This document shows positions 16,527 to 25,101 of a stretch of 40,132 nt of DNA, in pieces. The notes beneath the pieces are model-generated. The model was not told the origin of the DNA. It did no database searches and worked only from the letters and a program-made list of their open reading frames with translations. The stretch lies in NCBI GenBank assembly GCA_036524675.1, contig DATDBU010000118.1, positions 1 through 40,132 of the forward strand, written 5' to 3'. This DNA is from DATDAW01 sp036524675. Lineage in GTDB: Bacteria; Verrucomicrobiota; Verrucomicrobiia; Chthoniobacterales; DASVRZ01. The position numbers and the translations under genes were made by a program. How positions within the stretch are numbered: position 1 is the first letter of the stretch; every line of letters starts with the position of its first letter.

Positions 16527-16535
16527 TGTGAATAA
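16527..16535 (-). promoter_or_regulatory. DnaA box (perfect)
   Basis: TGTGAATAA on the plus strand is the reverse complement of TTATTCACA, an exact match to the TTATNCACA consensus. It lies about 290 bases upstream of dnaA. Confidence 0.6.
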
Positions 16536-16537
16536 CT

Positions 16538-16546
16538 TGTGAAAAA
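16538..16546 (-). promoter_or_regulatory. DnaA box (one mismatch)
   Basis: TGTGAAAAA differs from the TGTGNATAA form at one base. It starts 11 bases after the start of the perfect box at 16527, in the same orientation, the helical-phase spacing often seen for cooperative DnaA sites. Confidence 0.4.
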
Positions 16547-16815
16547 CGTGTCTAAAGCGAATCCAAATATTATCGTAAGTACCTCAGGTGGAGATGGTTT
16601 GCCTCCGGGGAAAACCGGCGCGCACACGTTGGCGCCGAGTTGTGACAATCGTAACCATCACGCGTAACGCTTTCATTTCCAAAATGTTACGCCTGTCGCC
16701 ATCCATGCGCGCTTTCTCTTCGTCGCCAGATTCCAAGCCGGTTTTGCCACCAGGCATTCCTAATACTTTTGGCGTTCGCCGTTCAAAAGTTTTTTTCAAA
16801 TCTGTGAAGTTGCCG

Positions 16816-16824
16816 TGTGAATAA
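16816..16824 (-). promoter_or_regulatory. DnaA box overlapping the dnaA start
   Basis: A second perfect TGTGAATAA overlaps the possible GTG start codon of dnaA at 16817 and ends 8 bases before the alternative ATG. This position would suit autorepression of dnaA. Confidence 0.55.
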
Positions 16825-18235
16825 TTTGAATATGGAATGCCCATTTAGAAGCCTGTGGAACGCCATCGCTGAAGCGATCCGTTCCCAAGTCAATCCAGAT
16901 ACGTTCCAGCGATGGTTCGCGGACATCGAACTGGTTGCGACCGATGAAGAGTCACTCACTCTGCGCGTCCCGAATCACATTTATCAGTTGTGGATTGAGT
17001 CGAATTACCAGCAGCTGGTTCAATCCTCGGTAGTGTCGATTTTGGGTCAACCGCGCCGGATCAAGTTTGTGCATGGTGACGGCGCAACGGCGTCGGGCGG
17101 AAGCGATTCGAGAACGCCTTCCGTGGAAACGGTCCGTGAAACCGCGTCATCGAAGACCTCCAAAGCGTTGGCCGTTCCGGCGATCCCGACCGAGCCCGAT
17201 GGTCCGGTTGCCGCAAACGGCATGAATCCTCGGAATACGTTCGATTCGTTCGTTGTCGGCGCGAATAATCAATTTGCGCACGCTGCTGCGGTTGCGGTGG
17301 CCCAAGCGCTGGCCCGGACGTACAACCCGTTATTCGTCTACGGCGGTGTTGGTCTCGGTAAAACGCACCTGATGCAGGCTATCGGCCAATACGTTCTCGG
17401 CCATAAGAAGGGCATCAAAGTCGTCTATTTGAGCAGCGAAAAATTCACCAATGAATTTATCGATGCCATTCAGCAGAGTACGCTCGTCAAGTTCCGGAAG
17501 AAATATCGGCAAGCTGACCTGCTGCTCATCGACGACATTCAATTTCTTGCGGGCCGTGAGCGCACGCAGGAGGAATTCTTCCATACGTTCAACACGCTTT
17601 TCGAAGGACATAAGCAAATCGTCCTTTCCAGTGACCGACCGGCGAGTGAAATCCAAAATCTGGAAAACCGCCTCGTTTCCCGCTTCGAATGGGGCCTGAC
17701 TGCTGAGCTGCAGGCACCAGATATTGAAACCCGGCTCGCCATTTTGAGAAAGAAGGCCGGAGCTCTCGGAGTCAAACTGGAGGGCTCTGTCATGGAGTTT
17801 TTAGCAGAACGCATTCGGACCAACGTCCGCCGATTGGAAGGGGCACTATTGCGAGTGGCGTCGTTTGCTTCGCTCAGTGGCAAGGAACTTAACCGGGATT
17901 CCATTGAACATTTGCTCAAAGACATTCTCCACGAAGAAGCGCGCAAGACGGTTACGGTCGATCAAATCCAGCGTAAAGTAGCTGAGCATTATGACATTCG
18001 AGTGGCTGACATGACTTCCAAGCGGCGTCCGGCGAACATCGCATTTCCGCGTCAAGTCGCCATGTATCTGGCCCGTGAATTGACCCAATCTTCGCTGAGC
18101 GAGATCGGCGAAGCCTTTGGCGGACGCGACCACGGCACCGTTCTCCATGCGTGCAAGCTCGTAAAAGGCAAAATTGCTGCTGAAGAAGCGACGAGGCGGG
18201 TCGTTTCTCTCATCGATTCACAATTGAAACGGTGA
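16817..18235 (+). CDS. dnaA: Chromosomal replication initiator DnaA
   Basis: The 472-residue protein binds DnaA boxes and opens the origin. Domain I (LWNAIAEAIRSQVNPDTFQRWF) binds helicase loader/partners; a low-complexity linker follows to about residue 135. The AAA+ domain begins NTFDSFVVGANNQFAHAAA and has Walker A GGVGLGKTHL near residue 176 and Walker B LLLIDDIQFLAG, with sensor motifs after them. The C-terminal helix-turn-helix contains GRDHGTVLHACKLV, the DnaA signature. The start is GTG at 16817 or ATG at 16832 (467 residues, MECPFRSLW); no ribosome-binding site decides between them. dnaN follows after 160 bases, a classic arrangement. Confidence 0.98.
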   Translation: MNNLNMECPFRSLWNAIAEAIRSQVNPDTFQRWFADIELVATDEESLTLRVPNHIYQLWIESNYQQLVQSSVVSILGQPRRIKFVHGDGATASGGSDSRTPSVETVRETASSKTSKALAVPAIPTEPDGPVAANGMNPRNTFDSFVVGANNQFAHAAAVAVAQALARTYNPLFVYGGVGLGKTHLMQAIGQYVLGHKKGIKVVYLSSEKFTNEFIDAIQQSTLVKFRKKYRQADLLLIDDIQFLAGRERTQEEFFHTFNTLFEGHKQIVLSSDRPASEIQNLENRLVSRFEWGLTAELQAPDIETRLAILRKKAGALGVKLEGSVMEFLAERIRTNVRRLEGALLRVASFASLSGKELNRDSIEHLLKDILHEEARKTVTVDQIQRKVAEHYDIRVADMTSKRRPANIAFPRQVAMYLARELTQSSLSEIGEAFGGRDHGTVLHACKLVKGKIAAEEATRRVVSLIDSQLKR

Positions 18236-18395
18236 TTTGAACGAAACCCGCCACTGGAGAATGCGTCCCAAAGTTTTTTCCAAAGCGGCGTCTGCAAAAG
18301 ATTGGACAGTTTTGAGCGTCCACGCATACTTTCCGCCTCGCGCCGCGAGTCCGGACGGACGCGGCTGCCCCACACTTATTTGAATTATCGACCTC

Positions 18396-19490
18396 ATGAA
18401 ATTTAGCGTCAGCAAGGACAAACTCGCCGAAGGATTGCAGATCGTCCAGAACGTCGTCAGCACGCGCACAACCCTTCCGATCCTCTCCAATGTCCTCCTG
18501 CAAGCCGGCGAAAACGGCCTCACGCTTACGACCACGGATCTCGACGTCAGCGTTCGTCTAACGATCGAAGCCACCGTTGAACGTCCTGGTGGAACGACCC
18601 TTCCAGCGCGCCGGCTCTTTAGCATTGTGCGTGAGTTGCCTGCCAGCGATATCCTTTTCGACATCGACTCGCGGAATGGTGCTTCGATTCGTTGCGGGGC
18701 AAGTAGTTTCAAAATCCTGGGCCTGCCTGAGGAGGAATTTCCGCCGTTGCCGAAATTTGAGAACGCGCGTGTCTTCAACATTGCGCAGAAAGAGTTGAAA
18801 GATGGCCTAAAAAAGACCTCTTACGCCATTTCGACCGACGAAACGCGGTATGTTCTCAATGGCGTTCTGCATAGCTTCCGAGACAACAAACTTTCGCTGG
18901 TCGCGACGGACGGTCGCCGTCTGGCGTTGGTAGACATTGAACTGGAGTTTCCGCGTAGCAGCGAGGTCGACGTCATTATTCCAACGAAAGCTGTCACGGA
19001 GCTGAGCCGGCTCCTTAAAGAGGATGGTGACGTAAAAGTCTCCATTTCCGAGAACCAGGTAGCTTTCGAATTGAACGGAGCATTGCTGATTTCGAAATTG
19101 ATCGAAGGCAACTACCCGAATTACCGCCAGGTTATCCCGGGGGAAGCCCGCGAGCGGGTCACGCTCGAACGGGAAACGTTTCTCAATTGTGTCCGCCGCG
19201 TTTCGTTGCTTGCCAGCGACAAATCGAATTCGGTGAAATTGATCTTCAGTAAAAACAACATTGAGATCAACGCCACGACTCCGGATGTCGGCGAAGCAAG
19301 GGAATCCATCCCGGTCATTTACAAAGGCAAAGAAATGGCGATTGCCTTCAATCCGGAATTTTTGATGGCCCCTCTACGCAATCTGACCAACGACGAAGTC
19401 TACCTCGATCTCATCGATGAAATGAGCCCTGGTGTCATCAAGATTCAGACGCCGTTTCTTTACGTTCTGATGCCGATGCGGATTAGCTGA
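18396..19490 (+). CDS. dnaN: DNA polymerase III sliding clamp, beta subunit
   Basis: This 364-residue protein forms the ring-shaped processivity clamp. The N-terminus MKFSVSKDKLAEGLQIVQNV, VVSTRTTLPILSNVLLQA and the three-fold repeated domain layout are diagnostic. The C-terminus ends TPFLYVLMPMRIS, matching the conserved Y.V.MPMR.. tail that forms part of the protein-binding pocket. Length is normal (about 365-370). It is probably expressed both from the dnaA promoter and from a promoter in the 160-base gap, but no clear promoter was found there. Confidence 0.98.
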   Translation: MKFSVSKDKLAEGLQIVQNVVSTRTTLPILSNVLLQAGENGLTLTTTDLDVSVRLTIEATVERPGGTTLPARRLFSIVRELPASDILFDIDSRNGASIRCGASSFKILGLPEEEFPPLPKFENARVFNIAQKELKDGLKKTSYAISTDETRYVLNGVLHSFRDNKLSLVATDGRRLALVDIELEFPRSSEVDVIIPTKAVTELSRLLKEDGDVKVSISENQVAFELNGALLISKLIEGNYPNYRQVIPGEARERVTLERETFLNCVRRVSLLASDKSNSVKLIFSKNNIEINATTPDVGEARESIPVIYKGKEMAIAFNPEFLMAPLRNLTNDEVYLDLIDEMSPGVIKIQTPFLYVLMPMRIS

Positions 19491-19625
19491 GCGGAGAACA
19501 AGAGCGGACGCTTCCGCGCGGCTCTCGCTGGCGATGCGAAATCGCCGTTCGGCTGATTCATTTAACTTTTCAGTTTCCAACGCGAGGATTTCGAATACAG
19601 TCCTCGTCCCGCAAAATCCCTGAAA

Positions 19626-19707
19626 GCTCACGTGGCGGAATTGGCAGACGCTTACGACTCAGGATCGTATGGGGCAACCCGTGGAGGTTCGAGTCCTCTC
19701 GTGAGCA
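19626..19707 (+). tRNA. tRNA-Leu (anticodon CAG)
   Basis: The acceptor stem GCTCACG (19626-19632) pairs with CGTGAGC (19700-19706). The D-arm region GTGGCGGAATTGGCAGACGC is typical of tRNA-Leu. The anticodon stem TACGA/TCGTA encloses the loop CTCAGGA, giving anticodon CAG at 19660-19662. A long variable arm (class II tRNA) precedes the T arm GGAGG-TTCGAGT-CCTCT. No CCA is encoded (ATTT follows), so it would be added after transcription. Confidence 0.97.
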
Positions 19708-19717
19708 TTTTGGGAGT

Positions 19718-19838
19718 CTTAAGTTTGTAAGACTTAGGACCAAAGGCGATCTCAATGAATCGAGAGATGGCGAAAGCAAAACCGTAACGCAGGACGGAAC
19801 CAGCGCTCTTCGCGAATCTTAAGACTTACAAACTTAAG
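19718..19838. repeat. Structured element with 19-base inverted repeat next to tRNA-Leu
   Basis: Two arms of 19 bases, CTTAAGTTTGTAAGACTTA (19718-19736) and TAAGACTTACAAACTTAAG (19820-19838), are inverted complements except for one central position. They enclose 83 bases. The left arm can also fold on itself (GTCTTA at 19716-19721 with TAAGAC at 19728-19733). The arms are A/T-rich, unlike the surroundings. It begins 10 bases after the tRNA, has no coding capacity, and no second copy was seen in the window. It may be a small non-autonomous repeat element, a transcribed structured RNA, or a tRNA-proximal terminator-like structure. Confidence 0.6.
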
Positions 19839-19937
19839 GCTTAAAACTTTTTCGGTCTTGTCTTTTTCGGGCGGAGCCCAACATATGGCGCTGTTTTGTC
19901 CGCAACATTGCCCAGCACAGGTAATCCACAGAGGAAA

Positions 19938-20732
19938 ATGCGGTTTCCTTCGGGACCCGAATTTGTCCGATGGCTCTTCGGCGGGTGGAGTGTCATCATA
20001 TTCGGCTTTCTCTATCTGCCGATCCTCCTGCTGGCTGTTTATTCCTTTAATGACAGCAAATTAAACATCCGCTGGAAGGGGTTTACGTTGAAGTGGTTTG
20101 ACGTGTTGTTTCACAACAAGGTCCTCCTCGAAGCGTTTTGGAACAGCGTCATCATTGCCATAGTGGTTACAGCCCTTTCCACATTCCTGGGAACTGTTGG
20201 CGCGTGGTTGATCTATCGTTACAGGTTTCCGATGCCGCGCCTGCTGGGGCTGCTCATCTTCATTCCGATGGTCATTCCGGAAGTGTTGATGGGAACAAGC
20301 CTGCGTATCGCGTTTATTGCCGCCCATTTTCCGCTCGGCTATCTATCGGTGATCATATCACACACGACGTTTTGTTTTCCGTTTGTGCTGGTTGCGGTTC
20401 AGGCCAGGCTCGATTCGCTGGATCCGTCGCTCGAGGAAGCGGCAATGGATCTTGGCGCGACGCCCGTGGGCGCGTTCGTGCGCGTGATTGTGCCCTATCT
20501 GCTCCCGGCGATCGCCTCTGGCGCACTGATGTCCTTCACCTTGTCTCTCGACGAATATCTCGTCACTAAATTCACTTATTCGCCACAGGCTCAGACCCTG
20601 CCGATACTCGTCTATGGTATGGTTAAAAAGGGCCTCGATCCGCAACTCAATGCGTTGAGTACGCTGTTTATTCTCGGCACGGGCATCCTCGTCCTGGTGT
20701 CCGAGCTGTTGAAACAAAAGGCCGCCAAATAA
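19938..20732 (+). CDS. potC: Polyamine (spermidine/putrescine) ABC transporter permease, PotC-like
   Basis: This 264-residue inner-membrane permease has six predicted membrane segments, beginning WSVIIFGFLYLPILLLAVYSF. The EAA loop (EEAAMDLGATPVGAFVRVIVP) contacts the ATPase. SFTLSLDEYLVTKFTYSP is strongly PotC-like. I start at ATG 19938, 3 bases after GAGGA (19931-19935), one of the clearest ribosome-binding sites in the window; an upstream TTG at 19896 is less likely. It is followed by the binding protein (14 bases) and PotB-like permease on the same strand, so they are probably one operon, but no PotA-type ATPase is present. Confidence 0.9.
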   Translation: MRFPSGPEFVRWLFGGWSVIIFGFLYLPILLLAVYSFNDSKLNIRWKGFTLKWFDVLFHNKVLLEAFWNSVIIAIVVTALSTFLGTVGAWLIYRYRFPMPRLLGLLIFIPMVIPEVLMGTSLRIAFIAAHFPLGYLSVIISHTTFCFPFVLVAVQARLDSLDPSLEEAAMDLGATPVGAFVRVIVPYLLPAIASGALMSFTLSLDEYLVTKFTYSPQAQTLPILVYGMVKKGLDPQLNALSTLFILGTGILVLVSELLKQKAAK

Positions 20733-20746
20733 CAAACACGCCATCT

Positions 20747-21802
20747 ATGAAAAACACATACTTCCAAATCCTTTTCCGCGGGTATCTGCTCGCCATGCTG
20801 GCCATGATTGCCGTGGCGATTGTTCCCTCGGCGCAGGCTCAATCCAAGCAGCTTAACCTTTATTGTTGGTCGGAATACGTCCCTCAATCCGTGATCGACA
20901 AATTCACCGAAGCCACCGGCATCAAAGTTTCCGTCGAGAACTACGCTTCAAACGAAGAAATGCTTCAGAAGCTTCTTGGCGGCGGGAATTACGATCTCAT
21001 CCAGCCTAGCAATTACACCGTCGAGGCGTTGCGTAAGGCCGATCTTCTTGCGCCGATTTCTGAAGGCTCCGTCCCGAATATCAAAAATATAGCGCCGGAG
21101 TTCACGGAATTGGATTGTGACAAAGGTAACAAGTACACCGTCCCATGGATGGCCGGGCATGTGGCGATCGTCGTGAATACCGACAAGGTCAAAGACGACA
21201 TCAAAAGCTATAACGACGTCTTTCAGGACAAGTTCAAAAAACGCATTGTTGTCCTGGATGACAGCCGTGAGCTCGTTGCCTGGGCGCTGACGACGCGCGG
21301 TATCGATCCTAACGATATTACGGACGAAAACCTCGAGAAAGCCCGCGAAATTCTGTCCAAATGGCTGCCTCTGGTGAAAGTCTACGATTCCGATAGTCCG
21401 AAGACTGCGTTGATCAATGGCGACGTGGACCTGGGTATCGTTTGGAGCGGCGAAGGTGCGTTGCTCCAGAGGGAATCCAAGAAATTTAAATGGATCATCC
21501 CGACCGAAGGCGCCGACGCCTTTGTCGATCTACTTGCCATTCCGAAGTCTGCGAAAAACAAGGAGAATGCGGAAAAATTCATGAATTTCATCCTGCAGCC
21601 CGAAATCAGCGTCCTGATTTCCGAAGACTTTCCTTACACGAATCCGAACCTCGAAGCGCGCAAACTGCTCAAGCCCGAGGACCTTGCAAATCCGGCGAGC
21701 TACCCTTCGGCGGAAGATCAAAGGAAAATGCATTTTTTTCACGATATCGGCACCAAAGCCTCGGATATCGACGCACTCATTACGGACTTGAAGGGAAGCT
21801 GA
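20747..21802 (+). CDS. potD: Polyamine-binding periplasmic protein, PotD-like
   Basis: The 351-residue protein has a signal peptide (residues about 1-31, ending SAQA|QS) and then the PotD start LNLYCWSEYVPQSVIDKF followed by EATGIKVSVENYASNEEML. Segments YDLIQPSNYTVEALRKADLL, YTVPWMAGHVAIVVNTDKV and NGDVDLGIVWSGEGALLQ correspond to the ligand-binding lobes. It would capture polyamines in the periplasm and deliver them to the two flanking permeases. Substrate choice (putrescine, spermidine or related) cannot be read from the sequence alone. Confidence 0.92.
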   Translation: MKNTYFQILFRGYLLAMLAMIAVAIVPSAQAQSKQLNLYCWSEYVPQSVIDKFTEATGIKVSVENYASNEEMLQKLLGGGNYDLIQPSNYTVEALRKADLLAPISEGSVPNIKNIAPEFTELDCDKGNKYTVPWMAGHVAIVVNTDKVKDDIKSYNDVFQDKFKKRIVVLDDSRELVAWALTTRGIDPNDITDENLEKAREILSKWLPLVKVYDSDSPKTALINGDVDLGIVWSGEGALLQRESKKFKWIIPTEGADAFVDLLAIPKSAKNKENAEKFMNFILQPEISVLISEDFPYTNPNLEARKLLKPEDLANPASYPSAEDQRKMHFFHDIGTKASDIDALITDLKGS

Positions 21803-21842
21803 TCCCTCCATTTCTGCTTTCTGCATTCTAGCTTTCTTTCCG

Positions 21843-22724
21843 ATGGCCGTCCCAACACCGCTGAAAACCGATACGGCGTCTTCAGTCCTCAAGACACGTC
21901 CCGGCCTCGTCAACTGGTTGGCGATCTCGCCTCTGTTACTGTGGCTGCTGCTGTTTGTCTTGATCCCGACGGTTTTATTGGTCGTTTACGGTTTTTGCGG
22001 CCGGGACGGGCTGGGGCGGATCGTGTATGAATTTCAGTGGGACAACTATCTCCGCGCGCTGAAGCCTCCTTACCCGGAGATTTTTCTGCGCTCGGTGATT
22101 TTTGCGGGGCTTACCACGCTTGTTTGTCTCATCTTGGGGTATCCGGTCGGTTATTTTATCGGCCGGTCACCGGAAAAAGTGCGCAACTTCCTGATGATGC
22201 TGGTGATGATCCCATTCTGGACCAGCTTTCTCATCCGGACTTACGCGTGGATTTCCATCCTTGCGCAGGAAGGCCTTCTCAACGGCCTTTTGCTCTGGGC
22301 GAAAGTGATCTCGGAACCTCTGCAGATGCTCTACACACCTGGTGCTGTTGTGCTCGGGCTTGTTTATAACTTTCTGCCATTCATGATCCTGCCGATCTAT
22401 ACGGCTGCCGAGAAGCTGGACAACGCCCTCGTCGAGGCGGCTTACGACCTTGGCGCTGGGCCGGTTCGCGCGTTCTCGCAAGTAATTCTCCCGCTGACAC
22501 AGTCAGGCATTTTGGCCGGGGTCATGCTGGTGTTTATTCCTTCGCTCGGCATGTTTGCTATTAGCGGTCTGATGGGCGGTGGCAGCCAACAGATGATCGG
22601 TGACGTGATCGAAAAGCAATTTGGCACCGCCAATAATCGTCCATTCGGTGCGGCGCTTGGGACATTGGTGCTGATTGCTTTCGCCATTGGGTTGTGGCTG
22701 ACCAGCCGAAAACAAAAGAGCTAG
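21843..22724 (+). CDS. potB: Polyamine ABC transporter permease, PotB-like
   Basis: The 293-residue permease starts with a short cytoplasmic tail and the helix WLAISPLLLWLLLFVLIPTVLLVVYGF. The EAA loop VEAAYDLGAGPVRAFSQVILP is present. PFWTSFLIRTYAWISIL and PSLGMFAISGLMGGG are conserved PotB-type segments. It lies 40 bases after potD. The order potC-potD-potB differs from the common potA-B-C-D order and places PotB last. Confidence 0.9.
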   Translation: MAVPTPLKTDTASSVLKTRPGLVNWLAISPLLLWLLLFVLIPTVLLVVYGFCGRDGLGRIVYEFQWDNYLRALKPPYPEIFLRSVIFAGLTTLVCLILGYPVGYFIGRSPEKVRNFLMMLVMIPFWTSFLIRTYAWISILAQEGLLNGLLLWAKVISEPLQMLYTPGAVVLGLVYNFLPFMILPIYTAAEKLDNALVEAAYDLGAGPVRAFSQVILPLTQSGILAGVMLVFIPSLGMFAISGLMGGGSQQMIGDVIEKQFGTANNRPFGAALGTLVLIAFAIGLWLTSRKQKS

Positions 22725-22777
22725 GCGTAATCCGAGCCCTACTTGCTGTCGAAGCCCGACGGCGTTAATGAAGCCAG

Positions 22778-23608
22778 ATGTTTCCACAGCGAGAAGCTTT
22801 GATTCGCTTGTTGCGGGATGACGACCCTCAAACCGTGAATTTGGTCAAGGAACAATTGGCGTCCAACGGTCCTGAGGCTCTTTCTCAGCTGCAAGACCTT
22901 TTGCGAACCGACGATGAACGAGTGACAGCCCACGTGTCCGATGTCATCCGTGGAATCGTTTTGCAGCAATCCATGGATACGTTTCAGGCCTTTTGTAAGC
23001 GTTTTCCCAAGGATGGGGATGTGGAGCTTGGCTGTTGGTTACTCGCGAAAGCGCTGATTCCGGGGTTCGACCCGGAACCGTTCAAGTTGAAGCTCGATAC
23101 TTGGGGGCGGCAGCTTGCAATGAACATTTCTCATGCCGTATCCGATCGCGAACGTGTTCAACAACTGGCCCAGTTCATGTCCGGGCAGCTCGGCTTTCGG
23201 GGAAATGTCGATGATTACTACAACCCGCGGAATAGTTTGATTCCGACCGTTATCGAAACCCGCTTCGGCATTCCGATTTCGCTGACGGCGTTGTATATGT
23301 TTGTGAGCGCCCGGGCGGGCATGGCCGTCGAGGGAGTCAATATGCCGGGGCATTTCATTGGACGACATGGGGACGTCATTTTTGATCCCTTCCATCGGGG
23401 AAAAATCTTGTCTGTGGACGACTGTGAAGAAATCCTCGGCCGGCAAGGTATCCAGCTTGAGGCGCAACATGTCACGCCCGCCACTTCAAAGGGCATTCTG
23501 ACCCGGATGCTGGCCAATTTGCTTTACGTCTACGAAAGCCGCCAGGAAACGGCGTTGCGTGAACGCGTTCTGATTTGGCTGGCGGCTCTCGAGAGGCCTG
23601 CACGATAG
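22778..23608 (+). CDS. SirB1-family transglutaminase-like protein
   Basis: The 276-residue protein matches the SirB1/Transglut_core2 family: the segment DYYNPRNSLIPTVIETRFGIPISLTALYMFVSARAGM followed by GVNMPGHFIGRHGDVIFDPFHRGKIL is the hallmark. Gly-His-Phe and Asp-Pro-Phe correspond to the His and Asp of the transglutaminase fold, while the position of the catalytic Cys is not an obvious Cys here (GIPISL), as is common in this family. The N-terminal ~90 residues look like a HEAT-like helical region. Function is unknown. It ends 9 bases before cinA, so the two are likely co-transcribed. Confidence 0.82.
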   Translation: MFPQREALIRLLRDDDPQTVNLVKEQLASNGPEALSQLQDLLRTDDERVTAHVSDVIRGIVLQQSMDTFQAFCKRFPKDGDVELGCWLLAKALIPGFDPEPFKLKLDTWGRQLAMNISHAVSDRERVQQLAQFMSGQLGFRGNVDDYYNPRNSLIPTVIETRFGIPISLTALYMFVSARAGMAVEGVNMPGHFIGRHGDVIFDPFHRGKILSVDDCEEILGRQGIQLEAQHVTPATSKGILTRMLANLLYVYESRQETALRERVLIWLAALERPAR

Positions 23609-23617
23609 TCGCGGTCG

Positions 23618-24853
23618 ATGATCGCAGAAATCCTCAACACGGGCACCGAGCTGCTTCTTGGCAATGTTGTTAATACCCACCTCGCGTTTCTTGGGACGCA
23701 ACTTTTCGAAATGGGCTTCCGGGTCAACCGCCAGGTCGCTCTGCCGGATGGGGACGCGATTCGGGGCGGTCTCGAGGAGTCTTTCGCCCGCAAACCGGAC
23801 ATCGTCGTTGTGACGGGAGGACTTGGTCCGACGACTGACGATATCACGCGGGAGCTGCTCGCCGATATGCTCGCCGCGCGACTCGTTCTTAATGAGGAAA
23901 TTCTAAAAAAAATCGAGGACCGCGTCACGCAACACGGTTTCAAATTGGTCGAGCGAATGAAGCGTCAGGCGTACGTGCCCGAAGGCGTGCAGGCGATTGT
24001 GAATGATTGGGGGACGGCTCCAGGACTGTATCTGCCGGGTTCGTCACAGCATCCGCATGCCTTTTTTCTGCCCGGACCGCCCCGGGAATTGCGACCGATG
24101 TTTTTGGAGAAAGTCGTGCCTATTTTGCGTGCTGCGTTTCCCTTTGCGGGTGAAACGGTTTGCAAAGTCTTCCGTATTTCTGGCATCGGTGAATCGATGG
24201 TCGAGGAACGGGTGGGGGAGCAGCTGCTGAAGATTCCAGGACTCGAACTGGGTTATTGCGCGCACTATGGTGCTGTTGACGTTCGAATCGTGGGACCTGC
24301 GGAAGCCGTCGAACGTGGAACTGAAATTATCGAAGATGCCTTTGCAGAAAGCATTTACGGAACTGGAAACGACGTTCTGGAGCAGGTAGTTGCGCATCTT
24401 CTGGCGGAGCGGCAGCAAACTGTTGCAACTGCAGAGTCTTGCACGGGCGGATTTCTCGCGAGCCGTATCACCAATGTCCCTGGCGCCTCGGACGTCTTCC
24501 TCGACGGCCACATAACGTATTCCAATGGATCCAAAACACGCGTGCTGGGCGTCGATGTTGATCTTATTCGCAAGGAAGGCGCCGTCAGCGAACCCGTTGC
24601 GGCTGCAATGGCGCGCGGCGCGCGGGTAACCTCCGGCGCCGATTACGGCCTTTCGACCACAGGCATTGCGGGCCCGGGGGGCGGCACGGTAGCCAAACCC
24701 GTTGGCACTGTCTTCATTGGCCTTGCCAGCGCCGAAGGCGTTACTGTGACCAAACATTTCTTTCCCACGGATCGCGAGATGTTCAAAGCTTTAGCCACCC
24801 AGGCAGCTCTTGATCGGCTCCGGCGTGTTTTGATGCGGCGTGTTTTGATGTAG
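23618..24853 (+). CDS. cinA: CinA: molybdopterin-binding-like domain plus NMN deamidase domain
   Basis: The 411-residue protein combines an N-terminal MocF/COG1058 domain (MIAEILNTGTELLLGNVVNT; VVVTGGLGPTTDDITRELLA; PGPPRELRPMF) with a C-terminal PncC-type nicotinamide mononucleotide deamidase domain (VATAESCTGGFLASRITNVP; STTGIAGPGGGTVAKPVGTV). It would recycle NMN to NaMN in NAD salvage and is linked to competence/damage in some bacteria. The C-terminus ends with a 15-bp tandem duplication (24821-24835 and 24836-24850) that repeats RRVLM, adding five residues to the usual end. The start ATG at 23618 fits the family. Confidence 0.95.
   Translation: MIAEILNTGTELLLGNVVNTHLAFLGTQLFEMGFRVNRQVALPDGDAIRGGLEESFARKPDIVVVTGGLGPTTDDITRELLADMLAARLVLNEEILKKIEDRVTQHGFKLVERMKRQAYVPEGVQAIVNDWGTAPGLYLPGSSQHPHAFFLPGPPRELRPMFLEKVVPILRAAFPFAGETVCKVFRISGIGESMVEERVGEQLLKIPGLELGYCAHYGAVDVRIVGPAEAVERGTEIIEDAFAESIYGTGNDVLEQVVAHLLAERQQTVATAESCTGGFLASRITNVPGASDVFLDGHITYSNGSKTRVLGVDVDLIRKEGAVSEPVAAAMARGARVTSGADYGLSTTGIAGPGGGTVAKPVGTVFIGLASAEGVTVTKHFFPTDREMFKALATQAALDRLRRVLMRRVLM
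24821..24850 (+). repeat. 15-bp exact tandem duplication at the end of cinA
   Basis: CGGCGTGTTTTGATG occurs twice back to back in frame, encoding RRVLM-RRVLM just before the stop. Replication slippage is the likely cause. Confidence 0.85.
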
Positions 24854-25101
24854 AGGGCCCTCAGCGGCAGACGTTTAGATTTGCGAGGGATAAGGAAAGA
24901 CGCATAGGGGAAAGACTCGTGCAACTATTTTTGAACAGATTTTTCTGGCCGATGTCTTAGGAGCGTGATATTTAACCCTCTTACCAAAATGGGAGGGCGC
25001 TTAAACTAAACCCAACAAATTGCACGGCTCATGCGTATTCAAATTGAACAGGATACGTACGAGAAAGTCGAGTTGTTCGGACTCGTGAGCGACAAACTAA
25101 C

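Larger units (their letters stand above)
16317..16816. other. dnaA upstream region, candidate replication origin
   Basis: This 500-base stretch has no supportable gene. It contains two perfect DnaA-box matches and one near match (listed separately), a locally A/T-rich stretch around 16560-16575 (CCAAATATTATCG), and a 7-base inverted repeat GCGTAAC/GTTACGC at 16662-16692. Genes on the left mostly run leftward and dnaA-dnaN run rightward, as near many bacterial origins. The number of boxes is modest, so this may be only the dnaA autoregulatory promoter. Confidence 0.5.

Noticed and set aside
16662..16692. Inverted repeat GCGTAAC/GTTACGC upstream of dnaA
   Set aside because: Seven-base arms separated by 17 bases are expected by chance; it is noted only in the description of the region.
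19530..19546. Possible terminator after dnaN (GGCGAT/ATCGCC hairpin)
   Set aside because: A 6-bp stem with no T-run is too weak to call.
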